From contig NZ_CP025938.1 in the NCBI RefSeq assembly GCF_002893765.1, forward strand, positions 3,615,501 through 3,679,500: a stretch of DNA of 64,000 bases, in the 5' to 3' direction. Shown in pieces: positions 43,951 to 53,225 of the stretch (positions are counted from its first letter, which is position 1; every line of letters begins with the position of its first letter). A model generated the notes under the pieces. That model was not told where the DNA came from and did no database searches. It saw nothing but the letters and a program-made list of their open reading frames with translations. This DNA is from Tamlana carrageenivorans. GTDB taxonomy: Bacteria > Bacteroidota > Bacteroidia > Flavobacteriales > Flavobacteriaceae. The position numbers were made by a program, and so were the translations under genes.

Positions 43951-45294
43951 TTATATGTTTAATTTCGTTTTTATAGTCTCATAGTAGGTGTCTGTAATTT
44001 TGTAACGAAACATTAATCCGCCCATAATCACGTGAAATATTCCTGGGATAACTGTTAACATTAACGCAATTCCCCAAAGCGCATAATCACTTTGTGTATC
44101 TGCTTTTGGTACATATTCAAAAAAGTCTAATAAATACCCTACCACAGCACCTGCGATGCCCATTCCAAATTTTTGAGCGAAAGAAATCCCTCCAAAAGAC
44201 AAGCCCGATACACGTTTCCCTGATTCTGCATGACCGTAATCAACCGCTTCTGCAATAGCCGACCAAAAAACGGGTGCATGTAAATCCACCACAAACGATA
44301 AGATAAAATACAAAACGTAAGCAATCATGATATCGCCTGGTTTTACAAAAAGTAACATTATTAAGCTAATAACTCCAACGGCTAATTGGGACCATCTAAA
44401 CAATTTTACTTTACAATATCGCTTTGTTATGTACGTAGAGGCCGGCATGGCCAAAATGGCTGCTGTAACCCCTGTTGCCATAAAAGTAGATTGTACGCTC
44501 GCATCGCCACCTAAAAAATATTTAGCATAAAAAATGGCAACCGAGTTACGAATAACATAACCAACGGTACCAAAAAAACAAACCCCAAACAATAAAGTCC
44601 ATTGCCCATTTTTAATGAGCAGTTTAAACTGTTCTTTTAAAGGTTTATCTTCAACTTTATGCGCTACACGTTCCTTAGTGGTAAAAAAACAAAATAGCAA
44701 TAATGCTGTGCCCAATAATGCCATAATACCCATAGCCAGTTGATACCCCTTGCCTATATCATCTTTACCTAGTTTTTCAGCTAAAATGGGTACCACAATC
44801 GACACTAAAAACGCCGCAATTTTAGCAAAAAATAGACGATAACCATTCGCAGATAACCGCTCTTTAGGGTCGCTAGTTAAAACACCAATTAAAGAAATAT
44901 AGGGTATGGTTACCGAAGTAAACATGATGGTTACAAATATGTAGGTTACATAAGCATAAATCATTTTACCTGCATAATCGAAATCTGGTGTAGAAAAGGT
45001 TAGGAAAACTGAAATCCCAAAAGGCACGGCTAAAAACAAGAAATAATGTCTATACCGCCCCCATTTGGTTGATACTTTATCGGTAATAAGTCCCATTAAT
45101 GGATCGGTAATGGCATCAATAAGCCTTACCAGCAGAAACAAAACCGCCATATCCTTTGGCTTTAATCCAAATACATCGGTATAGAAAAAAGTAATAATAA
45201 GGAACATGGATGATATCACCACATTTACAGCGGCGTCCCCAGAACCATATCCAACTTTTTCAAGCACGCTTAATTTTTGATTTTCTGATTTCAT
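43951..45294 (-). CDS. GPH/MFS-family glycoside-cation symporter
   Basis: 447 residues with about 12 membrane segments. EKVGYGSGDAAVNVVISSMFLIITFFYTDVFGL and RLIDAITDPLMGLITDKVSTKWGRYRHYFLF are characteristic of glycoside-pentoside-hexuronide symporters. Coupled by a one-base gap to a cytosolic GH43, which suggests import of arabino-oligosaccharides. Inner membrane. Confidence 0.88.
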   Translation of the reverse strand: MKSENQKLSVLEKVGYGSGDAAVNVVISSMFLIITFFYTDVFGLKPKDMAVLFLLVRLIDAITDPLMGLITDKVSTKWGRYRHYFLFLAVPFGISVFLTFSTPDFDYAGKMIYAYVTYIFVTIMFTSVTIPYISLIGVLTSDPKERLSANGYRLFFAKIAAFLVSIVVPILAEKLGKDDIGKGYQLAMGIMALLGTALLLFCFFTTKERVAHKVEDKPLKEQFKLLIKNGQWTLLFGVCFFGTVGYVIRNSVAIFYAKYFLGGDASVQSTFMATGVTAAILAMPASTYITKRYCKVKLFRWSQLAVGVISLIMLLFVKPGDIMIAYVLYFILSFVVDLHAPVFWSAIAEAVDYGHAESGKRVSGLSFGGISFAQKFGMGIAGAVVGYLLDFFEYVPKADTQSDYALWGIALMLTVIPGIFHVIMGGLMFRYKITDTYYETIKTKLNI

Positions 45295-45379
45295 ATGTTT
45301 TAAAAAAATACTACCGTTAACCTTTTTTAAATCTGTCCCCGATTAGTGATTAATACTTATATTTTTAACTCCATTTTTT

Positions 45380-47758
45380 TTAATCTATAGCTACGTTTAT
45401 TAATCGCACACCATAAATACCTGCTGTTACCGAGCCTAATTCAGCTTCAAAACGCAATTTTAAAATGTCGCTTGACTTCGCTAAATCTGCTGGAATTTCA
45501 TAATCAACATCAAAAAACACATCGCCTTTACCCCCTTTTAGTTTGGGATTAGCAATTTGCTTTCCATTGATTAAAATTTTAAAATTTCGATTGGCATCTT
45601 TACCAAAATAAGTAACACGTAAAGCTTTAGCAGCCTTATCATTATTTTTCAACTGATAACTAAACCAACCGGTCGCATCACGCCAATGTCTGTTTTGGTT
45701 TACTCCTGTATGAGACTGATTAGATTCAATGCCATGATCGGATTCTGGTTGTTGTTCTCCAGGCGCAATAAAATCTACCGTTATGGTTCTTAAATAGGCT
45801 TCAGCCTTTTGTTTTTCTGCCAATGTTTGTTGCATTTTCTCAAGCCCTCTTGGGCTTTCTTTTTTGAAATATATGGCATAACGCTTTTCGTGAATTTTAT
45901 AAAAAGGCTGCAATATTAAATGTTTATATGCTGAAGGCTGTATTAAATCTTCAGCTGAAAATTCTAATGGTTTTCCTGAAACTGCTTTAATTTTATTTAA
46001 GATATTTTCATTCTTTTCAGTTACAAACATAGGTGATTCCGTTAAAGGTAAAAATGGTCCTGAAGCCACATGCCCGCCTCGACTATCATCTGCAAACAGT
46101 CCGTCTTGATTGGCGTCACCTGTAACAGCTGCCAAAACAATGGGGCCATATTTAACAGACACATAACCCGATTGATCAGGAATGTCTTCAACACTTAAAT
46201 GCATAGGCACTTCCATTTTGATGGTATCGCCGTTTTTCCAAATTCTTCGAATAGGAATATAAGATCCAGGAGTTCCAGCTATATTTTGAAGTTTACCATT
46301 TAAATACAATTTTAGCGTTCCTGCGGTAACCCACTCCGGATAGCGTAACATGAGTGTCGTTTGAACATTCTTTTTACTCGACCAAACTAACTCGGTTGAA
46401 GGCACCTCTGGAAAGTCTGTATTTTGTGTTAGGGTTGCTCCTTTTTCATTCCAAGAAACCTGAGAAGGTATAAATAAATTTACATACAAAGCATCCTTAT
46501 GTTTTGCGTAAATTAATTCGTTATACTTGGTATGATTCTCCATGCCCGAGCCTACACAGCACCAAAAACTAGTTTCTGGTTGCGAGTACACGCGGTAATG
46601 CCCTGGACGCATTGGTGTGAAATAAACAAAGCCCCCTTTAGGATTTTGTGATGATAAAATATGATTATAGAGTCCGCGTTCGTAAAAATCGATGTACCCT
46701 GAATTAGCTGTATCCTCAAAAAGCATTTTACTTAATTTGAGCATATTGTAAGTGTTACAGGTTTCTGGCCCCTGTTCGCCACTTAAAACTTCACTAAAAT
46801 CATCAATAGGATTAAAATGTTCTCGCACACTGTTGCCTCCAATACTTAAAGTACGTTGGTTTACAACATTATTAAAGAAGTTTAAAGCCGATTGATGGTA
46901 CTTTTGGTCATGATCTAGTTGCGAAATACGCTCGAAACCAATAAACTTCGGAATTTGTGTATTGGCATGCATGCCTGTTAAAACATCTTGATTTGCAGAT
47001 AAAGGATTCAACAGCGCCTGTTCGGAAAAACGTTTAGCCAAATCTAGATATTTCTTTTCTCCTGAAATCTGATACACATCGGCAAACACTTCATTTAAAC
47101 CACCGTGTTCCGAACGCAACATATCTTGGATTTGTGATTCTGAAAGGTTTTTTGTAACCCCTATAAACCAATCTGTTAAAGCGATTAACATGGTTTTAGC
47201 TTCAGGTTTTTCTGCAAACACCCAAGCGTCTTTTAAACCAGCAAATGTTTTATGAATATTATAAAGTGGCACCCACTTATCATTTAAACTAAAACTACCA
47301 GCATTAATATGCCCTTGCTTAATTTCTGACCAAAGCGTATTACTTTCGGGGATTCCACCAATATAACCATTTCCATTAGCCTGCTGTACTTTTTGTAATT
47401 CAGCCAAAACATAAATAATTAATGCATTGGCTTTTGTGTCTTTTGTAGACGCATAATACATGGACAAAGCCGACAAATAATGCCCTAAAGTGTGACCGTC
47501 TAACCCTGTATTTTCCCAATTGGTATAAGATTCAGCTTTAGGTTTTAACCCAGCTTCTCTTAAAAACGGATTAAGTAATCGGTCTGGATTTAAATCTTGA
47601 ATGTAATTGAAATCCGTTAAAGCAGCATCTTTAAAAACCCCAGAAGTTACCGTAACCTGATTTAAAGGAAACAGTGCTACTGATTCTTGAGCCGTCGTGT
47701 GAACTGCACAAAACAATCCTAAACCTAGCCATAAAGATTTTAAATAAGTATGCTGCAT
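45380..47758 (-). CDS. GH127 beta-L-arabinofuranosidase
   Basis: 792 residues with a signal peptide (LGLFCAVHTTAQ). Alpha/alpha barrel of the former DUF1680 group. The family's zinc-bound catalytic cysteines are visible in SFWCCVGSGMENHTKY; the partner motif with the catalytic Glu is in GEQGPETCNTYNMLKL. A C-terminal DUF4986-like domain and an extra sandwich (SHTGVNQNRHWRDATGWFSYQL) follow. Cleaves beta-linked arabinofuranose, found in extensin-type and some algal or plant glycans; probably periplasmic. Confidence 0.87.
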   Translation of the reverse strand: MQHTYLKSLWLGLGLFCAVHTTAQESVALFPLNQVTVTSGVFKDAALTDFNYIQDLNPDRLLNPFLREAGLKPKAESYTNWENTGLDGHTLGHYLSALSMYYASTKDTKANALIIYVLAELQKVQQANGNGYIGGIPESNTLWSEIKQGHINAGSFSLNDKWVPLYNIHKTFAGLKDAWVFAEKPEAKTMLIALTDWFIGVTKNLSESQIQDMLRSEHGGLNEVFADVYQISGEKKYLDLAKRFSEQALLNPLSANQDVLTGMHANTQIPKFIGFERISQLDHDQKYHQSALNFFNNVVNQRTLSIGGNSVREHFNPIDDFSEVLSGEQGPETCNTYNMLKLSKMLFEDTANSGYIDFYERGLYNHILSSQNPKGGFVYFTPMRPGHYRVYSQPETSFWCCVGSGMENHTKYNELIYAKHKDALYVNLFIPSQVSWNEKGATLTQNTDFPEVPSTELVWSSKKNVQTTLMLRYPEWVTAGTLKLYLNGKLQNIAGTPGSYIPIRRIWKNGDTIKMEVPMHLSVEDIPDQSGYVSVKYGPIVLAAVTGDANQDGLFADDSRGGHVASGPFLPLTESPMFVTEKNENILNKIKAVSGKPLEFSAEDLIQPSAYKHLILQPFYKIHEKRYAIYFKKESPRGLEKMQQTLAEKQKAEAYLRTITVDFIAPGEQQPESDHGIESNQSHTGVNQNRHWRDATGWFSYQLKNNDKAAKALRVTYFGKDANRNFKILINGKQIANPKLKGGKGDVFFDVDYEIPADLAKSSDILKLRFEAELGSVTAGIYGVRLINVAID

Positions 47759-47802
47759 TTTTTAACTTAAAAAAACTATTAATTTTAATTTATAGCCTGC
47801 TA

Positions 47803-48786
47803 TTAATCCAAAGGTTTTACGGTTGGCCAGCCGTCTACCCACGTTATTTCTTTAACAATTAATTTTGGCAATGCTTTATCGCTAGCATCGTAACCATGCA
47901 TAAACGTATAATCTTTACCATCAAAAGTAAACACACTATTATGCCCTACGCCATACCAGTTTTTGTTGCCCTCAATAACTAAAGATCCGCCACCTTCGTT
48001 TAGGGCTTTTCCGTCTTTATCAACATAAGGTCCTGTTACTGTTTTAGAGCGACCAACAACTAATTTGTAAGTGCTTTCCTCTCCACGACAGCAATAGTCC
48101 CAAGATAAAAACTGATAATAATATGCGCCTTTTTTAAAGATGAAAGGTCCTTCTAAAGCCGCATTTCCGGGCTCCGAATCATCTAATGTCTTATCTCGAT
48201 CGCGTCTTGCAATAGTGTACCACACTTCAGGTTGGGCCAAGTCTTTTAAATTGTCTGTTAACTTTACCATTTTAAGTCCGTTCCAAAACGAACCAAAGGC
48301 TAACCATGGCGTACCCGCTTCGTCGAAAATTAAATTCGGATCGATGGCATTCCATAAATCTCTACCAGGTACAGATTGAATAACAATGCCTTGATCTTCC
48401 CATTTATAATTTTTGTCTTTTGAATCTAAAGTTGAATTGGTAACTAAACCTATAGCAGACGTGTTTTTTCCAAAGGCTGAAATAGAGTAGTACAGATAAT
48501 ACATGCCGTTATGAAACGTAATATCTGGCGCCCAAATATGGCCGTTAAACCCTGGTGCTACACCCTTAGCCCATTTCGGACTTTCAGCAAAAACAGGTGC
48601 TTCTTGGGTCCAGGTTTTTAAATCTTTAGACGTAAAACTTGTAATCCCAGGTCCTGTACAAAACAGATAATAAGTATCGCCTTGTTTGGCCACCACGGGG
48701 TCGTGGGTAATGGGTTTATCTTGAGCACAAGCCACTAGAAAGCTAAAAAACGCAGCTAATACGAAGAATTTTTTAGTTAATTTCAT
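47803..48786 (-). CDS. GH43 endo-arabinanase-like lipoprotein
   Basis: 327 residues; signal with lipobox-like LVAC (residues 16-19). GH43 propeller: THDPVVAKQGDTYYLF (Asp base), HIWAPDITFHNGMYYLYYSISAFGKNTSAIGLV, LWNAIDPNLIFDEAGTPWLAFGSFW (Asp) and NAALEGPFIFKKGAYYYQFLSWDYCC (Glu acid). The NAIDP and GSFWxGLK features are those of arabinan endo-1,5-alpha-L-arabinosidases. Surface or periplasmic. Five bases after the preceding GH43 gene. Confidence 0.88.
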   Translation of the reverse strand: MKLTKKFFVLAAFFSFLVACAQDKPITHDPVVAKQGDTYYLFCTGPGITSFTSKDLKTWTQEAPVFAESPKWAKGVAPGFNGHIWAPDITFHNGMYYLYYSISAFGKNTSAIGLVTNSTLDSKDKNYKWEDQGIVIQSVPGRDLWNAIDPNLIFDEAGTPWLAFGSFWNGLKMVKLTDNLKDLAQPEVWYTIARRDRDKTLDDSEPGNAALEGPFIFKKGAYYYQFLSWDYCCRGEESTYKLVVGRSKTVTGPYVDKDGKALNEGGGSLVIEGNKNWYGVGHNSVFTFDGKDYTFMHGYDASDKALPKLIVKEITWVDGWPTVKPLD

Positions 48787-48791
48787 GATTT

Positions 48792-49754
48792 TTAATTTTG
48801 AATGCCTTCGGAAGTCATTATAACACGTTTCATAGTTCCGTCTTCATTATAGTACAACCTATCAATACAAACCGAGCGTCTAAAACTACCACCATTTGGT
48901 TGAATACCTCCCGTATGATAAATGAAATAATCTTGCCCTTTAAACTCTATAATGGATTGATGGTTTGTATTTGAGTTTCCCGCTAATTCATTTAATATAC
49001 CCTTAAATTCCCAAGGTCCTGTAATAGACTTACTCATCGCGTAGGCTATTTTCTCTGGAAATTGATATGCATACGACAAATAATACCAATCTCCTTTTTT
49101 ATGAATCCAAGGGGCTTCGGTGAAATTTGGTAAATCAACGGTCACTATTGGCCCGTCAAGTTCAATCATATTCTCCTTCAATTTAGCATAATAACAAACC
49201 GTGTTTCCCCAATATAGATATGCTTGCCCATTATCGTCAACATAAACTGTAGGATCAATATCATCCCATCTAATATCTGTATATTTGGTAGTCATATCGT
49301 TAGTAACAATAGCTTTACCTAAAGCATCTTTAAAAGGTCCAATTGGGGTGTCGGCAACAGCTACGCCAATGGCTTTTCCTGGATTAGAATCATTATGCTC
49401 AACCGTAACATACCAATAAAATTTTCCGTAGCGCTCCACAACTTGAGATGCCCACGCTTCTCCTTTCGACCATTTAAAATCTGTTGGCTTTAAGGGCACA
49501 GGATGCTCTTGCCAAGTTTTCATATCTTTTGAAGAATACACCAACCATTCATTCATTTTGTAAAAATGAAAATCGTTTGGTGCTTCATCATGTCCTGCAT
49601 ATATGTAAACCGTATTATCGTGCACCAATGCGGCAGGATCTGCGGTAAATTTATCTTTAATAATAGGGTTATTTTCTACAGTATTTACCTGTGCATTTAA
49701 TACAACACAGCAAAACAGATTAAAAATAATATTTACTTTAATTAAGCGATTCAT
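48792..49754 (-). CDS. GH43 glycosidase (exo type), exported
   Basis: 320 residues with a signal peptide (FNLFCCVVLNAQ). Propeller motifs FTADPAALVHDNTVYIYAGHDEAP (Asp), RWDDIDPTVYVDDNGQAYLYWGN (Asp) and NFTEAPWIHKKGDWYYLSYA (Glu) define GH43; the pattern is that of arabinofuranosidase/xylosidase subfamilies acting on chain ends or branches. In this operon, debranching of arabinan is the likely job. Confidence 0.87.
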   Translation of the reverse strand: MNRLIKVNIIFNLFCCVVLNAQVNTVENNPIIKDKFTADPAALVHDNTVYIYAGHDEAPNDFHFYKMNEWLVYSSKDMKTWQEHPVPLKPTDFKWSKGEAWASQVVERYGKFYWYVTVEHNDSNPGKAIGVAVADTPIGPFKDALGKAIVTNDMTTKYTDIRWDDIDPTVYVDDNGQAYLYWGNTVCYYAKLKENMIELDGPIVTVDLPNFTEAPWIHKKGDWYYLSYAYQFPEKIAYAMSKSITGPWEFKGILNELAGNSNTNHQSIIEFKGQDYFIYHTGGIQPNGGSFRRSVCIDRLYYNEDGTMKRVIMTSEGIQN

Positions 49755-49765
49755 AGGTCATTCTT

Positions 49766-51415
49766 TTATTTTTTCTTAGCCCAAATTGGTTTCCCATCTG
49801 TGGTTAAACCTGAATATGCAATTGTTAATTTACGAGGGGCAGCTTCCCAGTCCCAAGCATTAAACAATTTACATTCGTCACCGTTAATATAAATCGTATT
49901 TGTTTGCTTGTTTAATTCCCAAGAACCGGATACTTCACCACCTAAGGTGCCATCTTTACTAAAAATTATAGTTTTAGAAGTTTGCATCACTCTATATTCA
50001 TAGTTCATGGTAATTTGTTCCCAAGTTCCGACAATATTTTCTTCAGTAATTTCTGTTTGGGGCACGTTAGCAAAACGTTCTGGCGACACAACAGGCCAAC
50101 CATCAGACGTCCAACTAACCTCCCGCACATGTCCCATCATAATGGCATTACTGTACATATTTCCACCAGTATTTTCAGGTAAACGTGCTTGTGAACTATA
50201 AAACCAATCTCCGGTTTCTTCATTTTGAAACATAGCATTGTGAGCAAACCCAACCCAACCTGAATGGTTGTTAAATTTATAAGGGTGTGTTACAATTGGA
50301 TAAACATCACCACCATTGGTTACATTCATCCCATCAATACCTTTGTATGGTCCCGTAACATTTTCAGACCTACAAACTCTTGTATTATATGGTACATCAA
50401 GACCATCGTAGGCTAAAAACAAATAATAATAACCTGTATTTTCATTATAAATAACTTCTGGGCCTTCCGATCCTTGCCATCTTGATCCACTTGTACGTGT
50501 ATAAATATGAGTTCCCCAAGTAGCTTCATCTTTATAATCAAAAGTATTTAGAGGTTTACCTGTACTCTCATTAATTTGAATAGCTGCAATACCACTATGC
50601 CAAGAGCCATAAAACATCCAATGTTCTCCTTCTGGGGTAATAACATATGAAGGATCTATAGCATTATATTTAAAATAACCATTCCAATCGTTGGTGTAAG
50701 ATGAACGACTCCAATCATTACCTTTATCTGAAACCGAACAAACAACCATTCCTTTGTCTTCCCATGAAGAATTCACTGACGGGTCTGTGGTTTCCATCAT
50801 TCCAATAAAAGCACGCTCTGTCCATGTGTTGTCAAAATTTGCAGCAGAATTTGGAAGTCCGTTACCAATAAAATTATCAACGACAATACTGTAATACATG
50901 CGATATACATTTCCTACTTTACGCACAACAGGTGCCCAGTAACCAATTTGAAGATTTTCTATTGGGGCTAAATTGTAACTGGCTCTAATTGTATTTAATT
51001 CTTCTTTTATCCAACTAGGTTGATTAGGCATTGAAGCTCCCATATATTCCCAATTTACCAAATCTTTAGAGCGCCTTCCATGAAAATGCCCATGTCCATC
51101 ATGCGCATTGCCGTAGGACGCATCGGTTTGATACATATAATAGTAATCTCCATGTTTTACGACTGTTGGATCATGTACATTGGCCAAATTCCATTTGCTT
51201 CTATTAGCCCAAGATGCCATTGATGAATAATCATCGGCGTATGTTGGACCATCAAAACTTTCAGGAACAGGCACCTCAACTTCTGGTTCGGGATCTGGTT
51301 TTGGCGTTTCAGAAGAATCGTCAATATTATCATCACCAGAACATGCACTTAAAAAAATGACTAGCGCAGTTAAAGCAAAGGATTTTATGCCGTTAAAATA
51401 ATTGTGTTTTTTCAT
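49766..51415 (-). CDS. GH43 endo-arabinanase with C-terminal domain, surface lipoprotein
   Basis: 549 residues. Lipoprotein signal (LVIFLSACSGDD), a short acidic and proline-rich linker (SSETPKPDPEPEVEVPVPES) after which the GH43 propeller begins (VHDPTVVKHGDYYYMYQTD). Asp in YNAIDPSYVITPEGEHWMFYGSWHSG and Glu in QGSEGPEVIYNENTGYYYLF complete the active site. The last 90 residues (NIVGTWEQITMNYEYRV...) are the lipocalin-like C-terminal domain of extracellular endo-arabinanases. Acidic start after the lipid Cys (SGDDN) suits export to the cell surface. Confidence 0.9.
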   Translation of the reverse strand: MKKHNYFNGIKSFALTALVIFLSACSGDDNIDDSSETPKPDPEPEVEVPVPESFDGPTYADDYSSMASWANRSKWNLANVHDPTVVKHGDYYYMYQTDASYGNAHDGHGHFHGRRSKDLVNWEYMGASMPNQPSWIKEELNTIRASYNLAPIENLQIGYWAPVVRKVGNVYRMYYSIVVDNFIGNGLPNSAANFDNTWTERAFIGMMETTDPSVNSSWEDKGMVVCSVSDKGNDWSRSSYTNDWNGYFKYNAIDPSYVITPEGEHWMFYGSWHSGIAAIQINESTGKPLNTFDYKDEATWGTHIYTRTSGSRWQGSEGPEVIYNENTGYYYLFLAYDGLDVPYNTRVCRSENVTGPYKGIDGMNVTNGGDVYPIVTHPYKFNNHSGWVGFAHNAMFQNEETGDWFYSSQARLPENTGGNMYSNAIMMGHVREVSWTSDGWPVVSPERFANVPQTEITEENIVGTWEQITMNYEYRVMQTSKTIIFSKDGTLGGEVSGSWELNKQTNTIYINGDECKLFNAWDWEAAPRKLTIAYSGLTTDGKPIWAKKK

Positions 51416-51426
51416 AATTCCTTATT

Positions 51427-52986
51427 TTATTTTCCTTCAATCATGATTACTGAAAATGGAGGAATTGTTATGTTAAGCTTTCCTTTTTTAATTTTAGCGT
51501 TATCTAACTTCTTAATAACAATATGATTTGGATTATCGAAAGCATTATAATCTTGTAATTTATCTGAAGTAATTATAGATGCTGTTACATTTTTAACTCC
51601 TAAAGCGCCTAAATCTAAATTGATAGTATTGGCTTTATTAGCATCGATATTTACCATTGAAATATGTACTAAACCAGATGTGTCTTTTGAAGCTGAAACA
51701 GATACTGCAGGAAGTGATTTTCCGTTTAATTCATATTTTGGTGAATGAAATTTTAACGGTATTAACTTTGCATCTTGATGCACTTTATACATGTTCATCA
51801 CATGATAAGTTGGTGTTAAAATCATTTTAGCTTTATCGGTTAGAATTACAGCTTGTAAAACATTAACACATTGTGCTAAGTTTGCCATACGAACTCTATC
51901 GGCATGATTGTTAAAAATATTAAGTGTAACTCCTGCTAAAACGGCATCACGCATGGTGTTTTGTTGATATAAAAAACCAGGATTTGTACCTTCTTCTACA
52001 GCGTACCAACCACCCCATTCATCAACCACTAAATCCACTTTTTTCTCTGGATCATATTTATCCATAATGGCAGCATGCTTGGTAACAAGTTCTTCCATTT
52101 CTAAAGCTTCGCTCATGGTTTTAAAATACATGTCTTCTGTAAAAGATACGGCATCGCCTTTGTTATTCCAATCGATTACAGAATAATGATGTAAAGCAAC
52201 ACCTCCAAGCATATGATTTGGAATGTTTTTCATTAAAGTTTCAGTCCAGTGGTAATCATCACTATTTGCTCCTGAAGCAATACGCATTAAACCACCAGAG
52301 TTTGTCCAATCGGCAATAAAAGTCGCGTATTTTCTATATTCATTGGCATAGTATTCAGCAGTCATGTTTCCGCCACAACCCCAAGCTTCATTTCCTATAC
52401 CCCAATATTTTACTTTCCAAGGTTCTTTTCTTCCATTTTGTTTACGTAAATCGCTCATTGGGCTTACACCATCAAAATTTGTATACTGTACCCAATCGGC
52501 TAATTCTTGAACAGTACCACTACCTACATTACCAGAAACATAAGGTTCGGTTTCCAGCAATTCGCATAAGTTTAAAAAATCGTGTGTTCCAAAACTATTA
52601 TCTTCGGTTACTCCTCCCCACCATTGGTTTACAATTGTAGGACGGTCTTTTTGAGGCCCAATACCATCCTTCCAATGGTAAGTATCGGCAAAACAACCTC
52701 CAGGCCAGCGTAAATTAGGTATTTTTAAATCTTTTAGAGCTTTAACAATATCGTTACGAACTCCATTCGTATTTGCGATTTTTGAAGTATCTCCAACAAA
52801 AAAACCATCATAAATACAACGTCCTAAATGCTCTGCAAAATGGCCGTAAATATGTTTGCTAATTACGGGTGCTTTTTCGTCTTGATTAAAAGTAATTGTA
52901 GTGCTTTTATCCTGAGCATTTCCAAATAATGAAACGATACAAAAAACTGCTAAATATTTTAAATCATTTGTGTTAATTTTAAACAT
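51427..52986 (-). CDS. GH51 alpha-L-arabinofuranosidase
   Basis: 519 residues with a signal peptide (LAVFCIVSLFGNAQ). GH51 barrel: HIYGHFAEHLGRCIYDGFFVGD, RWPGGCFADTYHWKDGIG, acid/base Glu in YWGIGNEAWGCGGNMTAEY and nucleophile Glu in DLVVDEWGGWYAVEEG. Removes alpha-1,2/1,3/1,5 arabinofuranose. First gene of the seven-gene enzyme operon that runs to 43002; an operator lies at 53048-53070 just upstream. Exported GH51 enzymes are common in Bacteroidota though rarer elsewhere. Confidence 0.94.
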   Translation of the reverse strand: MFKINTNDLKYLAVFCIVSLFGNAQDKSTTITFNQDEKAPVISKHIYGHFAEHLGRCIYDGFFVGDTSKIANTNGVRNDIVKALKDLKIPNLRWPGGCFADTYHWKDGIGPQKDRPTIVNQWWGGVTEDNSFGTHDFLNLCELLETEPYVSGNVGSGTVQELADWVQYTNFDGVSPMSDLRKQNGRKEPWKVKYWGIGNEAWGCGGNMTAEYYANEYRKYATFIADWTNSGGLMRIASGANSDDYHWTETLMKNIPNHMLGGVALHHYSVIDWNNKGDAVSFTEDMYFKTMSEALEMEELVTKHAAIMDKYDPEKKVDLVVDEWGGWYAVEEGTNPGFLYQQNTMRDAVLAGVTLNIFNNHADRVRMANLAQCVNVLQAVILTDKAKMILTPTYHVMNMYKVHQDAKLIPLKFHSPKYELNGKSLPAVSVSASKDTSGLVHISMVNIDANKANTINLDLGALGVKNVTASIITSDKLQDYNAFDNPNHIVIKKLDNAKIKKGKLNITIPPFSVIMIEGK

Positions 52987-53047
52987 AACCTTATAGTTTA
53001 TTTATTATAAATTCATTTTTACAACAATTCTATTATTGTGATTTTTT

Positions 53048-53070
53048 ACAAGTGTGTATTGAACACTTAC
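53048..53070 (-). promoter_or_regulatory. Arabinose-regulon operator O3 (GH51 operon)
   Basis: ACAAGTGT (53048-53055), 7-base spacer, ACACTTAC (53063-53070), 62-84 bases upstream of the GH51 start. Confidence 0.7.
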
Positions 53071-53158
53071 AAATAAAGTCAAAGGAATTGACATATGCAA
53101 AAGACTCATCAATAAAATTTAATCTTTTTAGTAGTTTTTTATAAAATAAACTCAAAAA

Positions 53159-53189
53159 ACAAAAGGCAAGTGAAACACTTACCTTTTGA
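53159..53189 (-). terminator. Terminator after susD
   Basis: AAAAGGCAAGTG / CACTTACCTTTT hairpin (53161-53187) with a 3-base loop, about 40 bases beyond the susD stop. The AAGTG/CACTT core resembles the operators but has a different spacer, so I read it as a terminator. Confidence 0.65.
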
Positions 53190-53225
53190 AAAACTAACTC
53201 ATTAAAATAAACGAACTCATTGAAA

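Noticed and set aside
53161..53187. Seventh arabinose operator
   Set aside because: AAGTG/CACTT arms are present but the spacer is 3 bases, not 7, and the position just past susD fits a terminator.
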